In this document: piece by piece, positions 8,982 to 20,166 of the stretch
Layout of the letters: every line of letters starts with the position of its first letter
Numbering within the stretch: the stretch's first letter is position 1
Origin: Nitratireductor aquimarinus
Lineage (GTDB): Bacteria; Pseudomonadota; Alphaproteobacteria; Rhizobiales; Rhizobiaceae
Direction of reading: 5' to 3'
Length of the DNA: 64,000 bases
Assembly: GCF_017255295.1 (NCBI RefSeq)
Contig: NZ_JAFKDE010000009.1
Coordinates: 186,001-250,000, forward strand
The notes under the pieces: model-generated
Database searches by the model: none
What the model was told of the DNA's origin: nothing
What the model saw: only the letters and a program-made list of their open reading frames with translations
Translations under genes and position numbers: made by a program

Positions 8982-9698
8982 ATGAACTCTTTCGAACTCA
9001 ACAAAATCCTCGGCGCGCTGCTTGCCGCCGTTTTCGTGGTCTTCTCGGTCAGCCTTCTCTCGGATGCGATCTTCGCTTCGCCGCCGCCTGCCACACCGGG
9101 CTACGCGATCGAGGTTGCTGAGGACGACGGATCGGGCGCGCCTGCAGAACCGGCCGAACCGGAATCCATCGCGCCGCTGCTCGCCTCTGCCGATGTCGCC
9201 AAGGGCGAGAACATCTTCAAGCGCTGCCAGGCCTGTCACACCGTTGATGACGGTGGCGCCAACAAGGTCGGCCCGAACCTCTGGGAAATCGTTGACCGCC
9301 CGATCGCCAGCCACGAAGGCTTTGGCTACTCGGCGGCCATGGAAGAATTCTCTCAGGGCGGCACCGTGACCTGGACCTACGAGAATCTTGACCACTTCCT
9401 GACCAACCCGAAGGGTTTCGTCTCCGGCACGGCGATGGCTTTCGCCGGTCTGAAGAAGATCGAGGACCGCGCCAACCTGATCGCCTATCTGCGTGAGAAC
9501 GCTGCGACCCCGGTTGCCCTGCCCGATCCGGAGGCCGAGGACGAGGCTTCTTTCGAAGAGCCGCTTTCGCCGGATGAGCGCACGGACCTGACCGTGGAAG
9601 ACGAAGATGCTTCGCTTCCCGCAGGCGTCAGCGACGACCCGGCCACGGGCGAAGAAGCTTCGGCCGACGAGACCGAAGGCGAAGCAACCGCCAACTAA
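8982..9698 (+). CDS. Membrane-anchored class I cytochrome c (CycM-like)
   Basis: 238 residues. An uncleaved N-terminal helix (about residues 10-29) anchors the protein. A short acidic/proline linker precedes one heme c domain with CQACH (82-86) and Met152 in GTAMAFAG as the axial ligand. It resembles the membrane-bound c552/CycM that passes electrons to the aa3 oxidase in rhizobia. The C-terminal ~60 residues are an acidic, low-complexity tail (EDEASFEEP, GEEASADETEGE), which is longer than in classical CycM. Monocistronic, with its own terminator. Confidence 0.9.
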   Translation: MNSFELNKILGALLAAVFVVFSVSLLSDAIFASPPPATPGYAIEVAEDDGSGAPAEPAEPESIAPLLASADVAKGENIFKRCQACHTVDDGGANKVGPNLWEIVDRPIASHEGFGYSAAMEEFSQGGTVTWTYENLDHFLTNPKGFVSGTAMAFAGLKKIEDRANLIAYLRENAATPVALPDPEAEDEASFEEPLSPDERTDLTVEDEDASLPAGVSDDPATGEEASADETEGEATAN

Positions 9699-9722
9699 CG
9701 AAAATTTAATTTCGTGGAACTT

Positions 9723-9750
9723 GAAAAAGCCGGTTTCGACCGGCTTTTTT
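9723..9750 (+). terminator. Rho-independent terminator of the cytochrome c gene
   Basis: AAAAGCCGG-TTTCGA-CCGGCTTTTTT: a 9-10 bp stem followed by a U-run, 25 bases after the stop codon. Confidence 0.9.
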
Positions 9751-9854
9751 GTTGTCCGAACATATAGTTTCCGGAAAACCACATGGCCCTTGCCATGTGC
9801 GGGCGATGGTCTACCTTTCGGCTGGGAACGAAAAACAATTATGAGGAGAATGCC

Positions 9855-11735
9855 ATGCGGGTAATCGGTGCAACAGCAACAAGGGCGGCCTGCATGGCCG
9901 TGGCACTCTTGTTCGCCGGCACACCCGCAAGCGCCGAAGACGAATGGCTCACCAGTTCGTCCCTGATCGAGCCCGAAGGCCAGACAGGTGACTTTGAGCG
10001 ATACGACTATGTGAACCCGGACGCCCCCAAGGGCGGCACGCTCAATTCCGTGGCGCTGGGCACGTTTGACAGTTTCAACCCGTTCATCGTGCGCGGCACG
10101 CAGGCTGCCGGACTGAACTATTTCGGCGGGCTGCTCTGGGACACGCTCATGCAGCAGTCGCTGACCGAGCCGAGCACCAGCTATCCGCTGATCGCCGAGG
10201 CGTTCAAGCATCCCGAAGACAATTCATCCGCAACCTACCGCATCGATCCGCGCGCGCGCTGGCATGACGGCGAGCCGATCACCGCAGAAGATGTGGTCTG
10301 GACGCTGAACATGCTCAAAAAGCACAGCCCGCAGCACACCCGCTATTTCTCCAGCGTGGTGGAGGCCGTGGCCCTTTCCGAGCGCGAGGTGGAGTTCCGC
10401 TTCGACCAGAAGGGCAACAAGGAGCTGCCGCACATCATGGGCGACCTGCCGGTTCTGCCCAAGCACTGGTGGGAAGGCACGGACGCCGACGGCAAGAAGC
10501 GCAATTTCACCCAGCCGACCCTGGAAAAGCCGCTGGGCAGCGGGCCATACCAGATCGAGAGCTTCAAACCGGGCTCGGAAGTCGTCTGGAAACGCGTGGA
10601 AGATTACTGGGCCGCCGACCTGCCGGTGAATGTCGGGCGCTACAATATGGATCGCCGCCGATACACCTATATTCAGGACGAGAACGCCGCCTGGCTGGCC
10701 TTCACCAAGGGCGGGCTGCAGGACATCCGCATAGAAAACCGCTCCCGGCGGTGGGCGACCGAATACAATTTCCCGGCCTTCAAGGATGGCGATGTCATCA
10801 AGCGCGAATTCCCGACGGGCGGTGCGGAACCGATGCAGGGCTTCGTGCTCAACACCCGGCGTCCGAAATTCCAGGATCGGCGCATTCGCGAGGCGCTGAC
10901 GCTCGCCTTCAACTTCGAAGACATGAACCGCACGCTGTTCTTCGACAGCTACACCCGCACCGACAGCTATTTCGAAGGTTCGGAACTGGCGGCGACCGGC
11001 CTGCCGGAAGGGCGCGAACTGGAAATCCTCGAAGAGTTCAAGGACAAGCTGCCGGCAGAACTCTTCACCGAGGAATTCAGGCTCCCGGTCTACGACAATC
11101 CGCAGGCCGAGCGCACCTATCTGCGTGAAGCCATCAAACTCTTCTCCGAGGCTGGCTGGAGCATCAAGGGCGGCAAGATGACGAACAATGGCACCGGCCA
11201 GCAGTTCACCATCGAGTTCCTCGGCAACAGCCCCACCGACGAGATCACCACCGGTCCCTACATGGCCGCGTTGCGCAAGATCGGCATCGACGTGTCGCTG
11301 CGCATCATCGATCCCTCGCAATATGTGAACCGCATCCGCAATTTCGACTTCGACGCCGTGGCGAGCATTTTCGTCAACTCGCTTTCGCCGGGCAATGAAC
11401 AGCGCGAATACTGGGGCGCCAAGGCCGCCGACATTCCCGGTTCGCGTAATCTGGCGGGTGTGAAGGATCCGACCGTTGATGCGCTGGTCGAGAAGATCAT
11501 CTACGCGCAGGACCGCGAGGAGCTGGTTGCGGCCAGCCGCGCGCTCGACCGCGTGCTCCTGTGGAACTACTACTGGGTGCCGCAGTGGCATGCGCCCTAT
11601 ATTCGCATCGCCTACTGGAACAAGTTCGGCATTCCGGAGAAACAGCCGGAATATACCGGTGTGGATCTGGAATCCTGGTGGATCGATCCCAAGCTTGAAG
11701 AGGCGCTGGCCGCCAAGTATCGGAGCCAGAATTGA
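9855..11735 (+). CDS. yejA1: ABC transporter peptide-binding protein YejA1
   Basis: 626 residues, SBP_bac_5 (oligopeptide-binding) family. A Sec-type signal peptide covers residues 1 to about 28 (cleavage after TPASA). FNPF and ARWHDG motifs of the YejA/oligopeptide group are seen. It is the first gene of a yejA1-yejA2-B-E-F operon. The homologous Sinorhizobium transporter handles peptides and is needed for resistance to plant NCR peptides, and E. coli YejABEF takes up microcin C. The start at 9855 has GAGGAGAA upstream. The yej identity follows from the complete gene order plus the YejB/YejE-type permeases. Confidence 0.92.
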   Translation: MRVIGATATRAACMAVALLFAGTPASAEDEWLTSSSLIEPEGQTGDFERYDYVNPDAPKGGTLNSVALGTFDSFNPFIVRGTQAAGLNYFGGLLWDTLMQQSLTEPSTSYPLIAEAFKHPEDNSSATYRIDPRARWHDGEPITAEDVVWTLNMLKKHSPQHTRYFSSVVEAVALSEREVEFRFDQKGNKELPHIMGDLPVLPKHWWEGTDADGKKRNFTQPTLEKPLGSGPYQIESFKPGSEVVWKRVEDYWAADLPVNVGRYNMDRRRYTYIQDENAAWLAFTKGGLQDIRIENRSRRWATEYNFPAFKDGDVIKREFPTGGAEPMQGFVLNTRRPKFQDRRIREALTLAFNFEDMNRTLFFDSYTRTDSYFEGSELAATGLPEGRELEILEEFKDKLPAELFTEEFRLPVYDNPQAERTYLREAIKLFSEAGWSIKGGKMTNNGTGQQFTIEFLGNSPTDEITTGPYMAALRKIGIDVSLRIIDPSQYVNRIRNFDFDAVASIFVNSLSPGNEQREYWGAKAADIPGSRNLAGVKDPTVDALVEKIIYAQDREELVAASRALDRVLLWNYYWVPQWHAPYIRIAYWNKFGIPEKQPEYTGVDLESWWIDPKLEEALAAKYRSQN

Positions 11736-13621
11736 GCCGCCCTGCGGCCCGACAGTGCGGCGCATCGCGCCGCACTTTTCTGGCCCTTGCCGGGGCAGCG
11801 GTGGCTGCCCCCCTTCTGCCGCACGACGTATTTGCCAGCGTCGAGACCGGCAAGCCGCTTCATGGCCTGTCGGCCTTTGGCGACCTCAAATACGCCCCCG
11901 GCTTCAGCCATTTCGACTACGCCAGTCCGGATGCCCCGAAGGGCGGAACGTTCAATTTCCAGCCCGGCTACTGGTACTACAATCAGAACGTTTTGACCTT
12001 CAACACGCTGAACGCTTTCGTGCGCACGGGCGACGCCCCGCCGCGCATGGAGATGTGCTTCGCCTCGCTGATGACGCGCGCCTATGACGAGCCGGACGCG
12101 ATCTACGGCTTTCTCGCCGAAAGCGTGACGCTTTCCGAAGACCGGAATGGCTTCACCTTTGCGCTGCGGCCGGAAGCGCGCTTTCATGACGGTTCGCCGA
12201 TCACCGCCGAGGACGTCGCGTTCACCTACACGCTGCTCAAGGAGAAGGGGCACCCCCAGCTTCTGCTGCCGCTCGCCGAGTTGACCGAAGCGCGGGCGGA
12301 TGGGCCGCACAGCGTGCACCTGCGGTTTTCCGGCCAGCAGTCGCGCCGCAACATCCTGACCGTCGCCACCTTCCCCATTTTCTCAAAGGCCTTTGTCGAG
12401 GAGAATGGCTTCGACAGTTCCCGCATCGTGCCGCTGCTCGGCTCGGGGCCCTACAGGGTGGGGAATTTCTCCGCCGGGCGTTTTGTTGAATACAAGCGGG
12501 TGGAGGACTACTGGGCGCGTGATCTGGGGCCGCTCAAGGGTTTCAACCATTTCGACACGGTCCGCATCGATTTCTATCGCGACCGCAATGCCGGTTTCGA
12601 AGCCTTCAAGAAGGGCGACGTCAACTGGCGACAGGAATTCACCTCCCGCATCTGGGCGACGGGCTATGATTTTCCGGCCATGCGCGAAGGGCGCGTTCTG
12701 AAGACGGAGATTCCCGGCGAGAAGCGCGGGCAGCTTTATGGCCTGGTGCTGAACCAGCGGCGTGAGCAGTTTCGCGATGTGCGGGTGCGCGAGGCCATCA
12801 GCCTGTGTTTCGACTTCGAATGGACCAACCGCAACCTCTTCTACGACGCCTATACGCGTTCGCATTCCTTCTTCGAGCGAGCGCCCTTCATGGCCGAGGG
12901 CGCACCTTCACCGGAAGAAGAGGCGCTTCTTGCCCGCTTCCGTGGCGAAGCGCCGGAGGCGGCCTTTGGCGAAGCGGTGATGCAGCCCGTTTCGGACGGA
13001 TCGGGCCGCGACCGCAACAATCTGCGGCGCGCCCGGCAGCTTTTGACAGAGGCCGGCTGGACGCCGCGCGATGGCGTTCTCCACAACGAAAGAGGCACCC
13101 GTCTCACGCTTGAATATCTGGTGCGGGACGAGATCTTTCTGCGGCAGGATGCGAGCTTCGGCGAGAATCTGCGCGCCATCGGCATTGACGCTTCGACGCG
13201 GCTTGTCGACGCATCGCAATATCAAAGCCGGCAGAGCGCCTTCGATTTCGACATGATCTCCGCGGCGATCGGCATGGACGCCACCCCCGACGAGGAAGGG
13301 CTGGAACAGCTTTTCCATTCGCGAACGGCGGGTCTGGAAGGCTCCTACAACTTTGCCGGCATCACCGACCCGGTGGTCGACGAACTGATCGAGATCGCCG
13401 GCAAGGCCGAGAACCGTGACGATCTGACCGTAACGCTAAAGGTGCTGGACAGGGTCTTGCGCGCGCGGCGCGACTGGATTCCAAATTGGCACCTGACGAA
13501 TCACCGTGTGGCCCACTGGGACATGTTCGGCTACAGCGACAACAAGCCGGACTACTTCTTCCCTGCGGAGGCTCTGTGGTGGTTCGATAAAGAAAAGGCG
13601 AAAGCGATTGGCAAGGCGTAA
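11732..13621 (+). CDS. yejA2: ABC transporter peptide-binding protein YejA2 (Tat-type signal)
   Basis: 629 residues, a second SBP_bac_5 protein in the same operon, homologous along its length to the first (SHFDYASPDAPKGGTFN here, ERYDYVNPDAPKGGTLN there). Its signal peptide carries a twin-arginine motif, SRRTFLALAG, unlike the Sec-type signal of YejA1. It starts at a TTG that overlaps the previous stop (TTGA), a coupled start. No better start is visible. It probably delivers peptides to the same YejBE permease. Confidence 0.92.
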   Translation: MSRPAARQCGASRRTFLALAGAAVAAPLLPHDVFASVETGKPLHGLSAFGDLKYAPGFSHFDYASPDAPKGGTFNFQPGYWYYNQNVLTFNTLNAFVRTGDAPPRMEMCFASLMTRAYDEPDAIYGFLAESVTLSEDRNGFTFALRPEARFHDGSPITAEDVAFTYTLLKEKGHPQLLLPLAELTEARADGPHSVHLRFSGQQSRRNILTVATFPIFSKAFVEENGFDSSRIVPLLGSGPYRVGNFSAGRFVEYKRVEDYWARDLGPLKGFNHFDTVRIDFYRDRNAGFEAFKKGDVNWRQEFTSRIWATGYDFPAMREGRVLKTEIPGEKRGQLYGLVLNQRREQFRDVRVREAISLCFDFEWTNRNLFYDAYTRSHSFFERAPFMAEGAPSPEEEALLARFRGEAPEAAFGEAVMQPVSDGSGRDRNNLRRARQLLTEAGWTPRDGVLHNERGTRLTLEYLVRDEIFLRQDASFGENLRAIGIDASTRLVDASQYQSRQSAFDFDMISAAIGMDATPDEEGLEQLFHSRTAGLEGSYNFAGITDPVVDELIEIAGKAENRDDLTVTLKVLDRVLRARRDWIPNWHLTNHRVAHWDMFGYSDNKPDYFFPAEALWWFDKEKAKAIGKA

Positions 13622-13675
13622 GGACGGCGTGGCAAAACTCCCAGCACTCCTGAACACGAAGAAAGCAGCAGACTG

Positions 13676-14788
13676 ATGGGCGCGTATATTCTCCGTCGCC
13701 TGTTGCTGATGATCCCGACCCTGCTCGGCATCATGGCCATCTCCTTCATTGTCGTGCAGTTCGCGCCGGGCGGCCCGGTGGAACAGGTCATCGCGCAGAT
13801 CACCGGTCAGGCCGGGGGCGCCGATGCGCGCATCTCCGGCGGTGGCGGCGATTTCGGCAATCAGGGCTTTGACGGCAGTTCGGTCGAAAGCAGCGGCGCG
13901 ACCTCGAAATATCGCGGCGCACAGGGCCTCGACCCGGAATTCATCGCCTCGCTCGAAAAGCAGTTCGGCTTCGACAAGCCGCCGCTCGAGCGCTTTGGCC
14001 TGATGATCTGGAACTATGCCCGCTTCGACTTCGGCGAGAGCTATTTCCGCGACATCTCCGTGATCGACCTTATCCTTGAAAAGATGCCGGTCTCCATCTC
14101 TCTGGGGCTATGGATCACGCTGATCTCCTACGGCATTTCCATTCCGCTCGGCATCCGCAAGGCGGTGAAGGACGGCTCGCCCTTCGACGTGTGGACCAGC
14201 GGCGTGGTGATTGTCGCCTACGCCATTCCCGGCTTTCTGTTCGCCATCCTGCTGATGGTGCTGTTTGCCGGTGGCTCCTTCTTCGACTGGTTCCCGCTGC
14301 GCGGCCTGACCTCCGACAATTGGGAAAGCCTTTCCTGGCCGGCGCGCATTCTCGACTATTTCTGGCACCTTGCCCTGCCACTCACGGCCATGGTGCTGTC
14401 GGCCTTCGCCACGACGACGCTTCTCACCAAGAACTCGTTCCTTGACGAAATCCGGAAGCAATACGTGACCACCGCGCGCTCCAAGGGGCTTTCGGAACGG
14501 CAGGTGCTTTACGGGCATGTGTTCCGCAACGCCATGCTGATCATCATCGCCGGTTTTCCGGGCGCGTTCATCTCGGCCTTCTTCACCGGCTCGCTTCTGA
14601 TCGAGAGCATCTTCTCGCTGGACGGGCTTGGCCTGCTCGGTTTCCGCTCGGTCATTGACCGCGATTACCCGGTGGTGTTCGCCAACCTCTACATCTTCTC
14701 GCTCATGGGCCTTCTCATCAGCCTGATTTCCGACGTGACCTACACGCTGATCGATCCGCGCATCGACTTCGAGCGGAGGGATGTGTGA
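13676..14788 (+). CDS. yejB: Peptide ABC transporter permease YejB
   Basis: 370 residues. Inner-membrane permease of the Yej importer, with an N-terminal helix ([19 protein letters not shown]) and five further helices. The binding-protein-dependent permease signature (about [19 protein letters not shown]) is where the ATPase docks. The long periplasmic insert with glycine-rich [11 protein letters not shown] after the first helix is typical of YejB rather than DppB/OppB. Its stop overlaps the yejE start by one base. Confidence 0.95.
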   Translation: MGAYILRRLLLMIPTLLGIMAISFIVVQFAPGGPVEQVIAQITGQAGGADARISGGGGDFGNQGFDGSSVESSGATSKYRGAQGLDPEFIASLEKQFGFDKPPLERFGLMIWNYARFDFGESYFRDISVIDLILEKMPVSISLGLWITLISYGISIPLGIRKAVKDGSPFDVWTSGVVIVAYAIPGFLFAILLMVLFAGGSFFDWFPLRGLTSDNWESLSWPARILDYFWHLALPLTAMVLSAFATTTLLTKNSFLDEIRKQYVTTARSKGLSERQVLYGHVFRNAMLIIIAGFPGAFISAFFTGSLLIESIFSLDGLGLLGFRSVIDRDYPVVFANLYIFSLMGLLISLISDVTYTLIDPRIDFERRDV

Positions 14789-15935
14789 TGTCGGACGTGC
14801 AGGTGCAAAGCGAGGTGGCGACAGCGCGCCGCCCGCAGTCCCGGCCTTGGCTTTCGCCGATCAACAAGCGCCGCTGGCAGAATTTCTGCGCCAACCGGCG
14901 TGGCTACTGGTCGCTGTGGATCTTCCTGATCCTCTTCGTGCTGTCGCTGTTTGCGGAATTTCTCGCCAACGACAAGCCGATCCTCGCCTATTACAAGGGC
15001 GAGGTGCTCTACCCGGTTCTGGTCGATTATCCCGAGGAGAAGTTCGGCGGTTTCCTCGCCGTGACGGACTATCGCGATCCGATCATCTCCGAGGAGATCG
15101 ATGCGAATGGCTGGATGGTCTGGCCGCCGATCCGCTACTCCTATCGCACGGTGAACAACGAGATTCCCGAGGCGGCTCCGGCCAAACCCTCCTGGATGTA
15201 CACGAAGGAAGTGCGCTGCGAGCGGTATCCGCTGGGCGTGGATGACCCCGCCTGCACACCCGGAAACTGGAACTGGCTCGGCACCGACGATCAGGCGCGC
15301 GACGTGCTTGCGCGGGTGATCTACGGTTTCCGCATCTCGGTTCTGTTCGGTCTCATCCTGACCGCCGCCTCGGCGCTCATCGGCGTCAGCGCCGGTGCGA
15401 TCCAGGGTTATTTCGGCGGCTGGACGGACCTTCTGTTCCAGCGCTTCATCGAGATCTGGTCGTCCATTCCGGTTCTCTACCTGATCCTGATCATCGCCGC
15501 CGTGCTGCCGCCGGGATTCTTCATCCTGCTCGGCATCATGCTTCTGTTTTCCTGGGTGGCCTTCGTCGGCGTGGTGCGCGCCGAGTTCCTGCGCGCGCGC
15601 AATTTCGAATATGTCAGTGCGGCCCGCGCGCTCGGCGTTTCCAACCGCACGATCATCTTCCGGCATCTTCTGCCGAACGCCATGGTCGCCACGCTCACCT
15701 TCCTGCCCTTCATCCTGAACGGTTCGATCACAACCTTGACTTCGCTCGACTTCCTCGGCTTCGGCCTGCCGCCGGGCTCCCCCTCGCTGGGTGAGCTGCT
15801 GCGTCAGGGCCAGCGCAATCTGAACGCCCCGTGGCTCGGCATTGCCGGCTTCCTGAGCCTCTCCATCATGCTGTCGCTGCTGATCTTTATCGGCGAAGCG
15901 GTGCGCGACGCCTTCGACCCGCGGAAGACGTTCAA

Positions 15936-15939
<4 letters not shown>
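14788..15939 (+). CDS. yejE: Peptide ABC transporter permease YejE
   Basis: 383 residues. Second permease subunit. A YejE/OppC-type N-terminal domain (residues 25-50, first membrane helix at WSLWIFLILFVLSLFAEFL) precedes a ~100-residue periplasmic loop with the family stretch GTDDQARDVLARVIYGFRIS, then the core permease helices and docking motif ARALGVSNRTIIFRHLLPN. ATG at 14788 overlaps the yejB TGA (TGATG). Overlaps the next gene by ATGA, so the operon is tightly coupled. Confidence 0.95.
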
Positions 15940-17567
<1,628 letters not shown>

Positions 17568-17583
17568 ATCCAAGGGGCACGCC

Positions 17584-18534
17584 ATGAGCACACCGCAGCG
17601 CGGTCGCGTCTTACTGTCTGTTACCGGCTTCAATCCGCAGCGCTGGTATGATCTTCTTTCGCAGGAGCGGGACGTCGTTCTCGAACCCGACGGCGCGGAG
17701 GATCCGTCCATCGACTATGCGGTGGTCTGGAAACAGCAGCCCGGTGTGCTCGCCAAACTGCCGAACCTGAAGGTGATCTTCTCCATCGGCGCAGGCGTGG
17801 ACCACATTTTCAATGACGATCAGGTGCCGGATGTGCCGATCGTTCGCGTGGTGGCGGAAAACCTCACCCAGTATATGTGCGAATATGTGAACTGGCGGGT
17901 GCTCGATCATCACCGCCAGGGCGCGCTCTATCGCACGCAGCAGACGAAGAAGGTCTGGCACGAGCCGCGCCAACCGCCCGCCAACGAAGTTTCGGTCGGC
18001 ATTATGGGGCTTGGCCAGCTTGGCACGCGCGCCGCCGAGGCGCTTCTGGCGCTCGGCTTCTCGGTGAATGGCTGGAGCCGCACGCCCAAGGAGATCGACG
18101 GCATCGCCTCCTATCATGGCGAGGATGGCCTCACGCCTTTCCTGAACGCCACCGACATTCTGGTCGTGCTTCTGCCGCTCACGCCTGCGACCGATGGCAT
18201 CGTGAATTACGGGCTGCTGTCACGCCTGCGCCAGGATGGGCCGCTCGGCGGCCCCTGCCTTATCAACGCCGGTCGCGGCAAACTCCAGCGTGAAGCCGAC
18301 ATTCTGCGCGCGCTGGAAGACGGTGTGCTGAAGGAAGCAAGCCTCGACGTCTTCGAGAGCGAGCCCCTCGCATCAGAAAGTCCTCTCTGGGAGCATCCGC
18401 GCGTCTTTGTAACACCGCATGCTGCGGCCACATCCGACCCGGCCCATCTCGCGCCGCCAATGCTGCGTCAGATGGATGCTTTCGAACGCGGCGAGCCGCT
18501 TGAAAACCTCGTCGACCGAAAGGCCGGTTACTGA
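17584..18534 (+). CDS. ghrA: Glyoxylate/hydroxypyruvate reductase A-like D-2-hydroxyacid dehydrogenase
   Basis: 316 residues. NAD(P)H-dependent reduction of glyoxylate or hydroxypyruvate is the likely reaction. Rossmann motif GLGQLG around residue 143. Catalytic Arg in INAGRG, Glu in DVFESEPL and His in TPHAAA are all present. The short N-terminal domain and the GAGVDHI motif match the GhrA group rather than GhrB/SerA. It starts 16 bases after yejF with GGGGCACGCC upstream and probably rides on the yej operon; the functional link is not obvious. Confidence 0.85.
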   Translation: MSTPQRGRVLLSVTGFNPQRWYDLLSQERDVVLEPDGAEDPSIDYAVVWKQQPGVLAKLPNLKVIFSIGAGVDHIFNDDQVPDVPIVRVVAENLTQYMCEYVNWRVLDHHRQGALYRTQQTKKVWHEPRQPPANEVSVGIMGLGQLGTRAAEALLALGFSVNGWSRTPKEIDGIASYHGEDGLTPFLNATDILVVLLPLTPATDGIVNYGLLSRLRQDGPLGGPCLINAGRGKLQREADILRALEDGVLKEASLDVFESEPLASESPLWEHPRVFVTPHAAATSDPAHLAPPMLRQMDAFERGEPLENLVDRKAGY

Positions 18535-18799
18535 GGCGCTTCCGCTTTTCGTTGAATAGCAGAAACGCTTCAATTCGTTCTTTTGCGTAAATCCGGGTGC
18601 CGACTTCGAAGCCCACTTCTCCCCGCAAGCGGGGAGAAGGTGAGGATGAGGGGCGAGCGCCAACGTCTCCGATTCCACAATACGGCGGATTTTCATGCGC
18701 CGCATCAGCCCCTCATCCCCCTGACGGCTTCCTTCTCCCCGCGCGCGGGGAGAAGGAAGCCGTCATCAGGCCAGAGTGCTTCGGCTTTTCCTGGAGTTG
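18535..18799. repeat. Large composite mosaic repeat with a 44-nt perfect palindrome
   Basis: The whole 265-bp gap between convergent genes is repeat. It holds two copies of the GCTTCCGCTTTTC-type end module (18537, 18776), an imperfectly spaced palindrome CTTCTCCCCGC-AA-GCGGGGAGAAG (18616-18639) and a perfect 44-nt palindrome at 18722-18765 (arms TGACGGCTTCCTTCTCCCC...). Transcripts from either side would fold strongly. No gene seen. Confidence 0.8.
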
Positions 18800-19669
18800 C
18801 TAATCCGCCGATACACCCGGCCGGCGGTAGTGGGTTGGCCGGCCATAAAGACGCTCGATCCGCTCGATGGCGTCTTGCAGCGGTTCGCGCGCGACGGTCA
18901 TGGTGTTGCCATTGGCGTGCAGCATCATCTCGTGATCCAGCATGATCGCGACATGCCCTTTCCAGAACACGAGATCGCCGCGCCGAAGGCCATTCTCGCC
19001 GGGCTCGATCAGAACGCCGATGCTCTCGGCCTGCATGTCGGTATCGCGCAGCACCGTCTGCCCGGTCATGCGCATGGATGTCTGCACCAGCCCCGAACAG
19101 TCAATACCGAAGCCGCTCGTGCCGCCCCAGAGATAAGGCGTGTGCAGGAAGCTCTCCGCGACCGAGACGTAATCGTCCTGATGATCGTCGATCGCCCGCA
19201 GATGGCCCGCGAACATCGCCCCGCCCGTGGAAAGGACCGCATAGCGCGTGCCGCGGTTCTCGACCATCCCGGCAACTTTCACTCCCGCGCCAAGGCTATG
19301 GGCGGCGACAGCCGGTTTTTTCAGTTCCGGCTCGGGATAGACGAAACTGCGCTGCGCGGTCACGCGGTGCGTGGGCGCTGCCGCATCCGTGGCAAGCGAC
19401 GTGGCGTCCACATAGCCCACATAGCCGTCATGGTCGGCCTGCACCCAGGCCCAGCCTTCGCGCTGCTCGAAAACACGCACCGTGTCTCCGTAGAGGAACT
19501 GGGTGTCGATGCCGGCATCGGCATGCGGTGCGCTGTGCACGTCGATGACAGGCGCGCTGACACGCGCAGGCGTGCCGGCGGTGAAACGCTCCGCTTCCAC
19601 CGTGCCCTCAAGGCGGGCATCGGCAAGGTCCGCCCGGTGGGCGTGAAGGCGGCGGTCGAGTGTCGTCAT
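18800..19669 (-). CDS. NlpC/P60 (C40) family cell-wall peptidase with SH3 domains
   Basis: 289 residues. Two bacterial SH3-like segments (about 35-95 and 100-165) lead into an NlpC/P60 domain with catalytic Cys191 (GIDCSGLV), His239 (KGHVAIMLD) and His251 (MLHANG). Such enzymes cut D-Glu-DAP bonds in muropeptides. No signal peptide is evident, so it probably acts in the cytoplasm on recycled muropeptides, although this is inference. ATG at 19669 overlaps the stop of the MarR gene (ATGA). Its TAG stop lies at the edge of a mosaic repeat. Confidence 0.9.
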   Translation of the reverse strand: MTTLDRRLHAHRADLADARLEGTVEAERFTAGTPARVSAPVIDVHSAPHADAGIDTQFLYGDTVRVFEQREGWAWVQADHDGYVGYVDATSLATDAAAPTHRVTAQRSFVYPEPELKKPAVAAHSLGAGVKVAGMVENRGTRYAVLSTGGAMFAGHLRAIDDHQDDYVSVAESFLHTPYLWGGTSGFGIDCSGLVQTSMRMTGQTVLRDTDMQAESIGVLIEPGENGLRRGDLVFWKGHVAIMLDHEMMLHANGNTMTVAREPLQDAIERIERLYGRPTHYRRPGVSAD

Positions 19670-20034
19670 AGGGGGAGCTCCGCAGCTTTGGCCACCACCA
19701 CATCGCCGAACCGCTCCACGAACAGCGCGCCTTCGACGGTGCGCTTGATCAGGACATTGCGGCGGTCGCTCGGGTCGCGGTGGCGTGAAACGAGTTTCAG
19801 TGCGCCCATCGTATCGAGGGCGCGGGTGATGACCGGTTTCGAGACATCCAGTTTTTCGGCCAGCCCCCGCACGGTGTGCGGCGGTGGGTCCAGATAGATC
19901 GTCAGCAGGATCGCAAGCTGGCGCTCGGTGAGGTCAGGCTCCTTGCCCTGCACCTCGGTGAGGCTGACCTGCTGCCACAGACGCAGCGCCTGGCTTGGCC
20001 TCAGCTGGACGGACATATCAGGACCTGCCTTCAT
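19666..20034 (-). CDS. MarR family winged-helix transcriptional regulator
   Basis: About 122 residues from ATG 20034 (GGAAG five bases upstream); ATG at 20016 or 20106 are alternatives. The winged helix is clear: LTERQLAILLTIYL, then TVRGLAEKLDVSKPVITRALDTM and the wing SRHRDPSDRRNVLI. Ligand unknown. It lies between a leucyl aminopeptidase and an NlpC/P60 peptidase on the same strand and overlaps the latter by four bases, so it may control or simply accompany these peptidases. Confidence 0.88.
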   Translation of the reverse strand: MKAGPDMSVQLRPSQALRLWQQVSLTEVQGKEPDLTERQLAILLTIYLDPPPHTVRGLAEKLDVSKPVITRALDTMGALKLVSRHRDPSDRRNVLIKRTVEGALFVERFGDVVVAKAAELPL

Positions 20035-20166
20035 GACGGCTTCCGGGCCGGCCACCGGGCCGGCGCGCTTTCGCGATGAAACAAAACCGTTTCGGTTCCG
20101 TTTCATTCTTGCCGCGAAAGGCGCGCCGAGGCAAGCGCTCCATGCGCTCGCGCCGCTGAACCTGAT

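Noticed and set aside
10224-11765. Open frame antisense to yejA1
   Set aside because: Shadow of the binding-protein gene, no homology recognised.
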